Assembly: GCA_015680685.1 (NCBI GenBank)
Contig: MNCI01008852.1
Coordinates: 811,991-875,990 of the forward strand
Direction: 5' to 3'
Source: Gnetum montanum
Taxonomy: Eukaryota; Streptophyta; Gnetopsida; Gnetales; Gnetaceae
Length of the DNA: 64,000 bases
Part shown: in pieces, positions 1 to 12,290 of the stretch
Layout of the letters: each line of letters opens with the position of its first letter
Numbering within the stretch: the stretch's first letter is position 1
The notes under the pieces: generated by a model
The model's input: the letters and a program-made list of their open reading frames with translations, nothing else
Databases searched by the model: none
What the model was told of the DNA's origin: nothing
Translations under genes and position numbers: made by a program

Positions 1-547
1 AATAAGAGCAATCTAAAAATCTCAAAATTATTTTCCAAGCATGATACTATGTAAACCACTAGCTAAACAATTTAAACAGGATAAAAAAAGTAAGCATAAC
101 TCACAGGACTATGACAAAGAGGCTAAAATGTTGTCTTTAACAAGTCATCTTATAAGCAATCTTTCACAATGTCTTCTTTACAATTGTTCTTACACCTAGC
201 CACCGAGACCCAGAGCCAGACCCCCCTCCCCTTGACCTACCCTTGAAGCCCTTTTATAGTAACCTCAAGGTAGTTACAATCATCATGAGAATGTAAGGTA
301 AGTTACAAACATTATGGGTGGTTATAACCACCATAGAGAAAAAAAAAGCTGTAGTTGACAAGTGTCCCATTTAGTTGCCAAGTGGCCCATTCAGTTGCCA
401 AGTGGTCACCATGGAGATAAAAATGTTGTAGTTGACAAGTGGCCTTTGTAGTGGTCATAACCGACATTTCAATTAAGAGGCTACAATTTTCATAAAAATG
501 TGTACAACTGAATGCATAAGTGGAGTTGCACTCTCACATTTTCAACA
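1..547 (-). mobile_element. Partial LTR, probably Copia type, minus orientation
   Basis: Read on the minus strand, the block begins TGTTGAAAATGTGAGAGTGC at about 547, a typical plant Copia LTR start. It contains a good TATA box (CTATAAAAGGG, + positions 250-259), followed by a C- and G-rich leader. The other end lies outside the window, so no partner LTR or target duplication can be checked. A solo LTR or a 5' end of an element running off the left edge are equally possible. Confidence 0.4.
354..446. repeat. Short tandem repeat, GTTGCCAAGTGGCC-like
   Basis: Four copies of a unit close to GTTGMCAAGTGGCC start at 354, 374, 394 and 431, the first three at 20 bp spacing. They lie upstream of the minus-strand TATA box of the surrounding LTR, where enhancer repeats are commonly found. 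Confidence 0.6.
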
Positions 548-1959
548 CAAAGCGAGTGTCATGTCATGTGAAGTATTGCTTGATGTTATGTAGTTTGTGC
601 TATCCTTGAGAATAGCGGCCATTTGTATGGATGATTTCGTAGATGTAGTGGTCGTCATAGTCCAGGTTTAGCATGAAGGTGCCATTGGCGAGCACGGCCA
701 ATGCTTGTACTAGTGCACTCATGCTGGAAAACCTATTAACTGTGCATAATCCTAGGCTTGAATAAGTTGCCCACAATTTGTTAGCGAACCAAAGTTATGG
801 CTTTTTCCACGACCTAATTGTAATTAATTTCTTCTCTTCCACATGAATACACATGACCCTGCCATACACTCTTACTTCATGTTGCAGTAAATGCTGATAT
901 TGTTCAAGTTAAGTGCCTCATCCAAGTCTACACCGTTCATGATTATGAGGGGACTTTTCATTGCCCAGCTCCAGTGTTGTCGGCTTCGTGTAGCTCTTTG
1001 ATCATTCTTGTGATTGCAAGTTAAAAAGATGTAGCAAAGAAATGAAGAATTCTGCCATTTGCAAGTGTGGTACTGTTGCTAGAACAACTGAAAATTCATC
1101 CCTACTTCAGTAGTTGCAAATACCGAGTCACTGGTGTCATCTAGATACACCGAAGCTCTATTTTTAGTGACAGTTATTCAGTATCAGAAGATTTGAAACT
1201 CTATTGAGCATCCTGGCAATTTCTGCATGAACTGTATGCACCCTACACCAGTGGAGCTAAAGGTGCAATGGAAATGATTACAACCATCGTTCTCGGCGAG
1301 ACCTCCATGTGTGCTCTGCGTTCACTAAATTTCTGGGACCAGATTCTTGGCAAGATGCCCTTGTCTACCATGATTTCAGATTTTCGTCAGCTGCGGTTAT
1401 GCACTACATTTTTCTTAGAGTTTATTTCGCTACCATGCCTTGGTGCTCTGTCAAATACGAGCTAGAAACCCTATTGCATTTTTGCCCTTTTATGTGAAGG
1501 CTCCACTCTCTATATACTATGGATTATTGAAGGAGATCTTCTTTTTCTTTTATAGTTTCCAGGAGCAAATGATAATTGTGGTTTAGGGTTCTAACGGCCT
1601 GAAATCTTTGCCCCAAATTTACCTAGGGCTTCCTGCATTTTTCTTTCTAAATTCGTTTTATTCAATTTGTGAATCAGGAACAGTTGTTTTATGATTTGGG
1701 TGCTAATATTGGCAAGATTTTGATATATTCTTGATGCTTGTCTTGCTATTTTTCTTCTAAAACCGTTGCTCATAACCTATTCTTGTTTTTCTGGTTTTCA
1801 TTACTGATTCAAATGCAGAGTATATACAAAGTGTTTGACAAATTACCTTTTTCTAGTGTCTCTACTTTTGCTATCAATAAACATTACTCTGACATCCAAT
1901 TCTCAATTCTTATACTACAAAAGCCTTTAATCAATTTTATCATGCCAACCTGTTCCATG
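548..1959. other. No gene recognised
   Basis: Apart from the weak cellulose-synthase-like scrap at 600-725, I see no coding remnant, LTR boundary or RNA gene. Short open frames near 1268-1500 are not recognisable. Base composition here is less AT-rich than in the transposon blocks, so this could be old unique DNA or an unidentified element. Confidence 0.5.
600..725 (-). pseudogene. Possible cellulose-synthase-like (CesA/CslD) fragment
   Basis: Reading the minus strand from 725 to 600 gives about 40 residues that include SALVQALAVLANGTF and MLNLDYDDHYIY, ending in a stop. In cellulose synthase and CslD proteins the region around the first conserved aspartates reads like NALVR.SA...NG..(I/L)LN(L/V)DCDHY, and the order and spacing here are close. 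One extra Asp sits between Asp and His, and the Cys is Tyr. No flanking exon of the family could be found on either side. The match is short and could be chance. Confidence 0.33.
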
Positions 1960-2079
1960 AAATGGCCAAAATGTGCCAACATTGAGGAACCACATAGTTG
2001 TGGGTGTGGTTTTTATGGAAATTAATTTTTGATTTGGGAAACTTATTTATCCCCCCCTTTCTAAGTTTAATGATCATTA
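1960..2079 (+). mobile_element. 3' end of the 5' LTR of SIRE-like element E, truncated
   Basis: About 120 bp match the last part of the LTR at 45393-46582: shared text around GGGTGTGGTTTTTATGG, AATTAATTTTT.ATTTGGGAA, and an end of AATGATCATTA beside AATGATCCTTA in the other copy. Upstream of about 1960 the similarity stops, so most of this LTR has been lost. The original target duplication of E therefore cannot be read. Confidence 0.65.
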
Positions 2080-2096
2080 AGTGGAATCAATGGTTG
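2080..2096 (+). other. Primer binding site of element E, tRNA-iMet type
   Basis: Directly after the LTR end the sequence reads AGTGGAATCAATGGTTGG. This resembles the plant initiator-Met primer site TGGTATCAGAGCC in position and partly in sequence. The related element at 54541-54555 has the better preserved form. Confidence 0.5.
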
Positions 2097-2156
2097 GTTC
2101 TCATGTTTCTACATTAACTTCCAAGAGTGAACACTGGAGGGAACTTCCTACACAAA

Positions 2157-3975
2157 GCCACCCATGTTCGATGGATTCGAATTTGCCTATTGGAAGGCAA
2201 GGATGCAAGGCTTCTTAGAATCGATGGAGTTTGAAGTCTGGGAATCTAATCCCTGAAGGATACATACCACACATCAACAACACAACAGGAGCCATTAAGC
2301 TTTGAAATAAATGATTACAGGAAGAAAAAGATAAGTTCATGCATGACTCAAAAGCTAAAAATTATTTATATTATGCATTGAATAAATATGAATTTAATAG
2401 AGTAGTTGGATGCAAAATGGTCAAAGAAATTTGGGAACCATTAGAGGCTACGTATTAGGAAACTTCAATAGTAAAACAATATAAATTGTTAGTTTTATAA
2501 AGTAAGTATGATAAGCACAAAATGAGAGAAGATAAGAAAATAAAAGATTACTTCTCTAGAGAAAATGATCTTGTTGTGCCCATTAGAGGTACTGGTAAAG
2601 ATTTTATGGGAAGCAATGTTATTATAAAAATGATTAGGACTTTACAATTGGAATTTAAACCAAAGGTAACTATAATGAAAGAAATTAGGGATTTTTCAAA
2701 ACTTAATTTTGAAGAGCTTCAAAGTGCTTTCATTGCTTACGATATGAATTTCATAAGTGAAGGGGAAATTCAAGAAGAACCCATTGCTCTAAAAATAGCT
2801 TCAAAGGAAAAAGAAGAAAGAACCTATAGATGAGGACAATGAAGAGGAGATAGCTCTTCTCTCAAGAAAGTGTCAAAGGCTTATAGAAAAGAGGGTTAAT
2901 AGTTTCACTTAGAAGAGATCTAATCCATTCAAAGGTAAAGAGAGAGGGAATTTTTTTTTTGGTTTTTCTTCTATAGAATGTTGGGTTTGTAGTGGAAGTG
3001 GCCATATGGCCTCCGAATATCCTAGTAATGGTAAGTTACAACAAAAGAATAGATCAAATGAAGAGATGAAAAAGACCAACTTCTACACATGTTGCGACAA
3101 TGGGGAGCAAAGTAAAGAAGAGGTGGAGGATGATGTGAAAAATTCAAATATCATCTGTATGACACCCATAGATGATCATTGTGACACCTCAGATGATGAA
3201 CTCAATGAGGAAGAAAGGTTTGGTTTGTTATGTAATGAGCTGTTATCTTTTCAAAATCTCTACAATAAGTTGAATAAGTAAGTTAAAACAAAGGATCAAG
3301 AAATCTCTTTATTGAGTTCAGTAATTTTTAATCTTACCAAAGAACTCTTAGACCTAAGGGCTGAAAATGAAAAAATAACCTTGTCTTGTAAGTAGGCTAA
3401 AGTAGAAATTGCATATGTCAAACTTGTGAATGAAAGGTTGGTGAAGGGAGAAGAATCCCTTTAGATGGTATTGGGACAAGGAAGAAGTCCACATGATAAG
3501 AGTGGGCTAGGATGCTATACAAAAGATTATCCACTTCCATCAATTCCATCTCAATTGAATGTTACTCTAAAGGAGAATGCCACTACATCCTAATCAAAAT
3601 AAGCTCTTTCCCATAAAAAGGATCCTCAAAGATTTGAGAATTCTAATCATTCTTACTACAATAGGAGGATTAGATGCTATTATTGTCATAAATTTGGGCA
3701 TAACCAATGGGATTGCAATTTAAAAGTTTATCATATGAATAGCTAGTTGTATCATAAGACTCCTTGGTCTTACCAAAATGTATTGAGAAAGGAATTTATG
3801 CAGGACCATAGAAGGAATTGAACAAATCAAAAGAATAAGGGGATGAAGAAAGAATGAAGAATCAAGAGGATGGAATAAGGAAATGAGGATATTTTTTCTA
3901 ATAAATTTGTGAGAGAGAGCCAAGCCTTGGAGATAGAGGAAGTTTGTGCAAAACAAGAAACCTTGAAAGAGGAAT
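2157..3975 (+). pseudogene. gag: SIRE/Maximus-type Copia gag (pseudogene of element E)
   Basis: Degenerate gag polyprotein, which would form the capsid and nucleocapsid of a virus-like particle. The N-terminal part reads FDGFEFAYWKARMQGFLESM, typical of Copia gag. At 2522-2830 lies a capsid segment with KMIRTLQLEFKPKVTIMKEI, as in the UBN2 family. The first zinc knuckle (2979-3020) is CX2CX4HX4 with Tyr in place of the last Cys. An acidic, coiled-coil stretch with SDDELNEEE follows, and then a complete second knuckle, CYYCHKFGHNQWDC (3675-3716). Two knuckles separated by an acidic coiled coil is the SIRE-lineage gag layout. Several frame breaks and stops are present. The gene is cut at 3975 by element A; the frame can be read on into 42393 onwards, though weakly. 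Confidence 0.85.
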
Positions 3976-4481
3976 TGTGACATCCCATTCTTGGATGTCA
4001 TAAAAACATGATCATTCATCACTTAATTCATCACATTCTTAAGAAATATAATGGCAACATCATAAAATACTTAGATAATAAATTAACTAGTAAATGAATA
4101 ATTGGTAGTCAAAATAGGAAGTGAAAATAGAAAAATTTTATTAATAAGAGAGAGTACTGTAATGTCCACTAGGTTATCTTCCTATGTCACTTAAGCCTTA
4201 GAGGAAATCTAGCATTGCCACCATGGTTAGGCTATCTAGATGAAGGGATTATTAGTCCCTTCTTGTCCTGCTTTGTTCAACTCTCATTACTTGCCTTTTC
4301 AGGCTTTGCAATCCCATGTTAGCACAACCTCTAAACATGATATTAAATGCCATAGGTTAAACCCATTCTTGAGAAATACATGAATATTTGTAACTTCTTA
4401 TAATGAGGTACCCCTTCATTTGAAGGTTTAATTAAATTGTTACAATTTTTTTCCACCCTTAACAAGGGACAAGATGTTATA
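3976..4481 (-). mobile_element. 3' LTR of chromovirus element A
   Basis: A 506 bp block that begins TGTGACATCCCATTC on the + strand and is repeated in the same orientation at 41886-42392. About 12 percent of the first 200 bases differ, by eye. It lies directly beside the chromodomain end of a minus-strand Gypsy pol, with a polypurine tract on its right, so it is a 3' LTR read on the minus strand. The base at the LTR start is TA instead of TG. The five bases to the left are GGAAT; the five bases to the right of 42392 are AGAAT. Confidence 0.8.
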
Positions 4482-4492
4482 ATCTACCCCTT
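4482..4492 (-). other. Polypurine tract of element A
   Basis: On the minus strand AAGGGGTAGAT lies immediately upstream of the LTR. It is the expected plus-strand primer site and it fixes the orientation of element A. Confidence 0.7.
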
Positions 4493-4639
4493 AAGCATCC
4501 AGCTCATCTTTGAGTGCTTCCTCTATCTCCAGTTATTTAGCTATTACTTCTTCATTATGCTTCTTAGCTTTAGCTTCTTTATTATTCTCATTAACATATA
4601 TACGCATAAAAGATCATAAATTAGAAAATATAATTTATT

Positions 4640-6640
4640 ACATCAATTATAAATACAATTTATCATTCAATATCATGATGATAAAAAATTTGGAAGTAAG
4701 TATTAAGAATAAGCTTCTTGTTTTCCCAATTTTGTTGATTATAATTTGACCATTGAATAAGTACTTTGCTGATAGTTTTATTTCGTAACTTCTTACTTTG
4801 ATTATTTTTAATTGTAATGGGTTTAACTTCAAAGCTAGCATTGGATGATAGAGGAAAAGTATTCCAATCTAGCACATATGGCACATCATTTTCATGAAAT
4901 TTATTTAGCAAATTTATATGGAAAACTAGGTGAATTCTTAAGGTTGTTGGAAGATTTAATTAATATGCCACTTTACCAATTCTTTCAGAAATTTCAAAGG
5001 GTCCATAATATTTGGGTGCCAATTTAGTATATTTTCCAAGTTTAAGAGAACTCTTGGTAGGTTTTACTTAGTAATACTTGATCTCCCACTTGGAATTCTT
5101 TCTTAAGTTGATGTTGATCTGTATATCCCTTATATTTACCTTGGGTAGCTTCTAAATTTTTTTTAACTCTTGTAATAATGTTTTCCATTATTTTCATTTC
5201 TTCTTCCTTCCATTTCATTCTCAAGGTTGGATATACCCAGGTTAGTGGTGTACAACAATTATGTCCATATACTACTTTGAATGGTGTTCAATGTATGGAA
5301 CCTTGATAATTGTTGTTATAGGTGAATTCTTCTAGGTGTAAACAATTCTTCCACATTTTTGATCTACTTCCAACATAACTTCATAGAATATCTTCTAATA
5401 TTCTATTCACATGTTCAATTTGTGCATCAATCTCTAGGTGGTAAGTTGTGCTAAATTTCAATTGGGTTCCAAGGTCTTTGAAGAAAGTTTACTAGAATTC
5501 AGATATGAAGTGGGGATCTTAGTTTGAGGTGATAGATTTTGGACATCCATATAATCAAAATACTTCTCATATGAATTTTTGGGCTACTTCTTTGGCTATG
5601 TTTGTAGATTTCAAAGCTATAAAATGTGCAATATTTGATAGATGATCAACCATGACTAAAATTGAATCATTTTTCTTTTTAATTATTGGCAATCCCACTT
5701 CATGGTAACATCTTCCCATTTCTAGGTTGGAACATCCAAAGGTGATAATGATCCACTAGGTTTCTTTTGTTCAGCTTTTATTCTTTGGCATGTTGGGAAG
5801 TTTTAGTGTACGAGGACACATCATTCTTTACTCTAGGCTAGAAATAAGATTTATGTAACATCTTATAAGTCTTAATATAACTTGGGTGTCTTGCATATGG
5901 TACTTCATGTGCTTTACACAACAACCTTAGTCTCCAATTTTCTTCTGGAATGCACACTCTTTGTCCTTTTATCAATAAACCATTAAAAGCAAATTGATAT
6001 CAAGGCTTTGAGGAAATATTGTTTAGAATTTTTTTAAAATAATGATTTTCTTTTATTTGTTCCTTAATTTCTTCTACCTTATGGGTTGTTACCACACCTA
6101 TCATCAAGTTTCACATTAGATTAAGAGCATCAGCTACCAAATTTTATTTATGAGAATATATTTAATTTCAAAATCATATTCAACCAATAGTTATACCCAT
6201 TGTCATTGATGAGTATTCAAAATAGGATGTCATTGCAAATATTCTAAACTTTTATGATCTATTTTTAGTAAAAAAAACATTTTTTCACAAAGATAATGCC
6301 TCCAAACTTTTAAAGCGTGAACAATTTCTAGTAGTTCTAAATCATGGGTTGAGTAATTTACATTAGCTTTCCATAATTTATGAGATTCATAACATACCAC
6401 TTTATCTTCTTGTGAAAGAACTACACCAATTCTTATTCAAAAGGAATTCGTGATTACTTTAAATAGTAATTCTTCATTCAGAATTCTCAAAATAGGTGTC
6501 GTTCTGAGTAGCATCTTTAATCTATGAAAAGCTTTTCTACTTTTTTCATCAAACTTGAACACACACTTTTCCTAAAAAAGGTCAGTTAAAGGGGCTACTA
6601 AAGTAGAATAATCTTTAATAAAACATTGGTAAAAACCGCT
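4640..6640 (-). pseudogene. pol: Chromovirus Gypsy pol, C-terminal part: RNase H, integrase, chromodomain
   Basis: Read from 6640 down to 4640. It starts in the RT thumb (SGFYQCFIKDYS) and passes through a Gypsy RNase H region with [34 protein letters not shown] and HKSLEYL. It continues into integrase with MVDHLSNIAHFIALKS, the integrase C-terminal LKKEFQVGDQVLLSK (near 5050-5100), and a chromodomain-like tail with KKLRNKTISKVLIQW and QQNWEN (about 4660-4850). The chromodomain places A among chromoviruses. Several CGA-to-TGA stops are present. The N-terminal half of this same protein is found at 28201-30413; element C was inserted between the two. Confidence 0.88.
6636..6640. repeat. Left target flank of element C (CCGCT)
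   Basis: These are the five bases next to the left LTR of element C. The five bases beyond the right LTR (28196-28200) are CCTTC. Only two of five agree, so the duplication is either decayed or was lost. The insertion itself is supported by the RT reading frame of A, which joins cleanly across the site. Confidence 0.35.
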
Positions 6641-8265
6641 TGTTGCAATTAAAAACCTCAATCATTGGAAGACCACCAAGGATCCTTAGTGCAAGTAGTT
6701 CCCCAACCTCAAATCCCTAGGGCCTTAGTGATAAGAATGGGACTCAAGGTATCCTTGCTAGTTTGGCAGATCAACCAGGGACTTATGAGATGCAAAATGT
6801 GGGAATATGAATAGATTTGAATAATGCATAGAAAATAAAATTTATTTTTGAACACAAAACTCAAAAATTAAAACTTTATTAAGAAAGAATAAAGAATAAG
6901 TTAGAGAAATGTGTACAATTGGTTCTTGGATGAGCAAAAAAGGGGTTCACTTATGCAAGAGTTCAAAGCTTGTTGAAGTTGATGTGATTTGCTCCACAAT
7001 TTGGGTGCTAAGCCACTCCTGATGGTATTGAACCTTCCTTCACTACTACAACCTTAGATTTGTAAGTTGGGACATGACTTGGGGAGGGGAGGTGGTGTGG
7101 TGGTGGTGGTGAGAAAGGTGGAAATTTGAATGCCAAATTGTTCCACATTGGGGTTTAGAAGTCCTAGAAGTGTAGTGTTGACCTCAGAAATCCACCAAAT
7201 TTCAAGGTTGCAATGCTTCCATGTTAAGGTTCAAGAGATTACAAGTATGGAAACTTGTAAGAGCTCTTGAGTGCTTAAAAATGCCTCAAGTGTGGAATTG
7301 TGTGTATGCAAATTGCTTAAGAATTCTAAACTTTTTCAAAATTTTGGAATTCCTAAAGTGTTTGTATGCTAAGTGTTGTTGAACCTAGGAGAAAAATTGC
7401 TTGAACCTTGTCAAAAATTTCTAGACCTTAATAAAAATTGTTGAACCTATAAATAATGTTTGAGGTTGGCTTTTATAGATCTTTGGACCACAGATGGGGT
7501 TGCAAATTAGCTGTGAAATGGCTACAAATTTGTTGCAATTTTAGGTGATATGGGTGCCCAAATTTTGGGGGTTACTATACATAGTAGGTGCTTCCCGCCA
7601 TGGCCATTTTGTTTACTATAACTAGTAATTGAGGCACACCTTCCATGTTGGAGATGAATCTTCCATGTTGAGCTCTCCATGCTTGTTGAAGTGGGTGGTC
7701 AACATTGAAGTGCATGAATTGATGAAGTTTTTATTTTGTTGCTTCTATGCTATGGAATTGAATTTTCCATGTTGGGGATGAAGATTCCATGTTAGGGGGA
7801 TATTTCCATGCTCAGGGGAGAAAGTTTCTAGGCTAGGGAAAAAGTTTCTAGGTTGGGGGGAAACTTCCACATTGAATGGGAAAATTTTCTAGGCTATGCA
7901 AGTGGTCTCCATGTTGAAAGGGAAAATTTTCCAAAACCCCCATCCTTCCATGCTCGGGGTAGGTGAGATTTACCCCCCTACATGTGTTTCTGGCATAGAA
8001 AAATGTATGCCCCCCATACAAACCCACCAAATTACCTTTTTTGTCATTCCAAAAGGCATTTAACCCCTCCAAGCCCAAATATAGAGACTAGGTGACTTTT
8101 TTCACCTGGGGAATGAGGCTTTGGCCACTTATGAGGCATTTTAGCCCCAAAAGTATAAAGTATGAGGCATTTTCACATTTACAATGAAGTTTTGCCTCAA
8201 GTTTCATGAGGTGAAAGCTTCATGGTGAAGATTGGCTATAACACGCAAATTTTTGTGATCTTTCA
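6641..8265 (-). repeat. 3' LTR of element C
   Basis: 1625 bp, TG...CA on both strands. It aligns over its length with 26687-28195. It is about 116 bp longer because the other copy lacks most of the stretch at about 7930-8050. It carries a cluster of TTCCATGTTGGGG-like motifs (7640-7930) that also occur in the satellite at 12590-15480. Confidence 0.88.
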
Positions 8266-8280
8266 ATGGCCCCTTTTTGT
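8266..8280 (-). other. Polypurine tract of element C
   Basis: Minus strand ACAAAAAGGGGCCAT, directly upstream of the LTR start TGAAAGATCAC. It confirms the minus orientation and the LTR boundary at 8265. Confidence 0.75.
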
Positions 8281-8404
8281 TGGTTCCTAGAGGATTGACC
8301 CAAGAGGCAAAAAAAAAAAAAAAAGAATACAAAACACCATTGCATATTATAACATTATAATGCATATAGGTCACATAAGAATTAGCCTATCTAGGTCACC
8401 AATG

Positions 8405-8455
8405 TTGCTAGTTTAAGGCCCTGGTAGGTTTTGTTGCCAGCTTAAGGTCGTAGCA
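8405..8455. repeat. CTAGTTTAAGGCC-type repeat, copy pair near the 3' LTR
   Basis: Two diverged copies (GCTAGTTTAAGGCCCTGGTAG and GCCAGCTTAAGGTCGTAG) about 35 bp apart. The same motif occurs at 12203-12290 and 21635-21715 in the same orientation. Confidence 0.6.
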
Positions 8456-8479
8456 AACTATTTGAAAGTAGGCTCTCTT

Positions 8480-11400
8480 GTCAATGATCTATTAGCTACA
8501 TGTAGTACGACTTTAGATAGGAATGATTGACCAGATTAGCTAGCTTATTCCCATCCATGTTGGCTATTATGAATGATCTATTCTTGTAGGATCTGGTGAT
8601 AAGGAAGGGCCCTTTCTAGTTAGTTGAGAACTTCTTTACATGCTCATGGACAACCTTAAGGACTAGGTCCCTCTCCTTGATCTTGCACAGGGTCAAGTTA
8701 TGATGATGTTTTTTCTTTTGCCTCTCTTGATAATGCTCAATGTGAGCAAGAACTTGCATATGCTACTACTCCACTGAATATAGGGCTATCGTCCCCAACT
8801 CCTTGTTCTACTCATCATTGATGAAGTTAGTCAAGGCTACTCAGAGATATGACATCTAAAATTTAAGAGGTAAAACAACTTTAGAATCATAAATAAGGCT
8901 ATAAGGGGTCATGCCAGTTGCCATGTGATAGGTTTTTTTGTATGTCCACAGTGCATGGAAAAGCCACTCATGTTACTTTCACTTGTTGTTGAGCATCTTA
9001 TTGAGCAAGTTGATGATGGCCTTGTTGCTTGCTTCTACTAGTCCATTAGCTTAAGGGTAGTAAGGTGATGAGAAAGAATGCTTAATTCCTAGGTTGTGAT
9101 AGAAATCCTTGGTTTCTTGGCTACTAAATTGAGGTCCATTATCTATAACTATGGTCATGGGTATGTCAAAATGAGCTAGAATGTTGTCTAGGATATATTT
9201 GCAAACATGTTTAGATGTGGTCTTCCTTATGAAAATAGCTTCAATCCACTTGGTAAAGTATTCAGTTGTGGCAATGATGAAGCTATGTCTTGTGGAAGAC
9301 TTAGGCATTACAGGTCCAATTATATTCAACCCCCATTTTTGAAATGACCATGTTATTTGGGTTATATGTAACTCAGTCGGTGATACATGTATCAAGTTAT
9401 TATATCATTGGCATGTGTCACATTGCTTAACCTTTTGTAGGTAGTCATTCTCCATATGGGGCCAGTAGTAACCTAACCATCTAATCTTAGTGACCATGGC
9501 TCTAGGTCATATATGTCCTCCACAAACATCCTTGTGAACCTCCTCTAGGACTATTCTGGCTTTGATTTTACCTAAGAACTTTATGAGTATGCCATCATAG
9601 GATTGTCAATGTATTGTGTTATCACCTACAATGACATACTTCTTTGATTGCTTGTATATGACGTCCTTCTAAGTAGTAGTTAGGCCTTATGAGTATTCAC
9701 CACGCATAAGGTAAAATTTGATATCATCATACCCCTCCTTGTAAGAGGTAGTATGAACGATGACCACAGATGTATCCTCAGTGTTTTATGTGATGGGCGT
9801 AGCATAGTCCATGGTTAAGGTGGGTAACTTACACATCTAGTGTCACACTAAGGGCTAATGTTGCAATTTCATTAGCTATGGAATTGTCATTTTTGGATAT
9901 GTGTTGGACATCAACATCTATGAATTGTTGTAATAATTGCTTCCCTAGGTCACAGTAAGGTTGTAAGTGCTTAGCTTTGCATACATAGACTTTGGTTACT
10001 TAGTTAACCATGAGTTGCAAATTGCTTTTGATGGCAAGGCATCTGATCCTAAGGTCACGAGCTACCATTATCCCTCTAATCAAATCATCATATTCCACTA
10101 TGTTTTTGTTAAATGGAAACCCAAACCGATAGGCAAAGGGTTGGATTTCACTAGATGGGAATGTTATGATGGTAGTAGCACTAGCCCCATGGGTGGTTGA
10201 AGCTTTGTCGAAGTTCGTGACTACCTCATAACCCTCAAGCACTTGGATAATTATGTTAATGTGTTCATTAGGAAACTTAGGATCTATGGTTTCTTGGTCA
10301 TCAACAGGTGAAACTGTGAGTTGTACGACTATAACATGACATTTTGTTGAGGACTGAGAGGCGTAATGGAGATTAAACTCTAGGGTTATGGGTTTCCATT
10401 AGACTATACAACTACTTTAGTAGATGTTAATCATTATGGCTTTGATTATATTGTCCTTGAAAATTATGTTGACTTGGCTTCTAAAGAGGTAGTGTCTCCA
10501 TTTGTGCAAAGAGAAGACTAGTGCTAGCCAATACTTCTCCACTTTAGTGTATTAGGTCTTGTGGGCTACTAACATGTGGCTAAGGTAGTATACAGGTATT
10601 TCCACTCCATCATCACGTTTCTAACAAAGTAGAGAGGTAATGGATGTATTGGAGATGGCAAGATAAATGTAAAATGGTTTACCCTCTTTTGGAGGATAGA
10701 TTGTTGATAGTTGTGTCAACTCTTGCTTAAGGTTTTCAAAGGCCTCTTGGCATTGAGCCACCCATTCATAGTGAACTCCTTTCTTAAGCAAGTGTTGCAT
10801 GGGCTATAAATTATCCATAAGCATAGCAATAAATACAAATAAACTGTAATCTACCTTGTAATCCTTGAAGCTCTTTAAGGTTGATAGGTGCTACCAATTT
10901 GGATATGGCCTTAACCTTATCAGGATCTATGCGCATCCCTACTTAAGAGACTACAAAGCCAAGCATTTTATCGATCTTGACATGGAAGGCATACTTCTTA
11001 GGATTTAACCTAAGCTCATATTTGAGGCATTGTTTAAACACAATATCTAGGTTATTAGCATGGTCATCAACTATCTTAGACTTTAAGGCTATTTCATCTA
11101 CGTAATCATTAAGCAAACCTAACATGTGATCACTGAAGATATAGGTCATGGCTCTTTGTTATGTCACTCTGATGTTTTTAAGGCCAAAGGGAATCATGAC
11201 ATAACAACAAGTACCCCATGAGGTCATAAAGTTCATGCTATGTTGGTGTTCTAAGTTAATCTTAATTTGGTTATATCTTAAGAATCCATCCATAAAGGAC
11301 AACAAGGCATGTTTGGCTATAGTATTGATAAGTTGATCAATACTAGGTAGAGGGAAGTCATCCTTGATAGTTACTTTATTTAGGTCTTAAAAATTAATGC

Positions 11401-12011
11401 AAATATGGATACTCCAATTTTTCATAGGGACTATAACAATGTTGGATACCTTTTCTACGTAATCAACAACATTAATGAAACCTACTTGGTAGAGCTTTGA
11501 GATTTCATTAAAAACTACCAAGGCCAAATTAGGTCTAATCTTGTGCACTTTTTGCTTAACTTGTCTAATGCTAGGGTCTTAGTATGATGTTGTGCTAGAC
11601 TAGAAATGGGTCTAGGCCTGAAATATCTTCATATGACTTGGAAAATGCCTTAATGTTGTTTTGTAAGATCTTGGTGATGTCTTGGGCACATTGAGGCTGT
11701 AGTAAGGAACTTAGTTTAAGGGTTTTCTCCTCACTACTAGGTGTTGTGACAAGAACCTCAACTAGAGAGTCTTCGATTATGTCTCCTACTTCTAAGTCAA
11801 TGGTTTTGACTAGGTTTTTAGGCCATTTTAGAGGTTTCTCTATTGAGGCTATGTAGTTGACAAGACTCTTAAGCTCAAGATATAGGCAATCAGGATCGAT
11901 ACATCATTTAATATCATCGTGAGGTTCATGTAGACACAAAGGCAAACTGATTTGCTCCCAGGTACTTATACTTTGATCTTACATGTCAACCAAAAGCATA
12001 TTAAGTGGTAC
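8480..12011 (-). pseudogene. pol: Tat-type Gypsy pol of element C: RT, RNase H, integrase
   Basis: Read from 12011 downwards. It opens with a linker (KSYEDISGLDPFLV, as in Tat polyproteins) and goes on to RT. The catalytic box reads NDYVDEI (+ 11092-11111), with Glu for the second Asp, followed by LRLNPKKYAF and KMLGFVVS. RNase H with GASATTIITFPSSEIQPFAY, VEYDDLIRG and KSNLQLMVN lies at about 10240-9830; the Asp expected in the last motif is Asn. The integrase core (about 9395-9000) reads TWSFQKWGLNIIGPV, TEYFTKWIEA and DNGPQFSS, then YYP, a stop and ANGLVEASNK. The first catalytic Asp is Asn. Many stops. A T-rich stretch ending ACCTAG just before 12011 is a good 3' splice site, so this module was probably expressed after splicing to gag-protease. 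Confidence 0.86.
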
Positions 12012-12202
12012 CTAGGTAAAAGTAAATAAATAATGTTAAAATTCCATAAAACATATGGAAATCTAATGCAATCAAGGCCATCCAGGGTCATCAATGAGAT
12101 AAGGTCAGTTTGGAAAAGTGCAATAGAGGCAAACAAAGATTACATAAAGGTCAAACAAGGGGAAGTATAAGGCTACAAATGATCAACAAAGGACATAATT
12201 TT

Positions 12203-12290
12203 TCCAGTTTAAGGCCTTAGTGGGCCATGATGCTTGTTTATTATCTAGGTGAATTATGATGCCAGTTTAAGGCCTTAGTAGGCTATGGTC
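12203..12290. repeat. CTAGTTTAAGGCC-type repeat pair at the RT side of the spacer
   Basis: Two copies read CCAGTTTAAGGCCTTAGTGGG (12204-12224) and CCAGTTTAAGGCCTTAGTAGG (12262-12282), about 58 bp apart. A shortened copy (GCCTTAGTGGGCCA) is at about 12567. Confidence 0.75.

Noticed and set aside
1268-1497. Overlapping + strand open frames as a small gene
   Set aside because: Two frames of similar length, no recognisable domain, no promoter or splice context.
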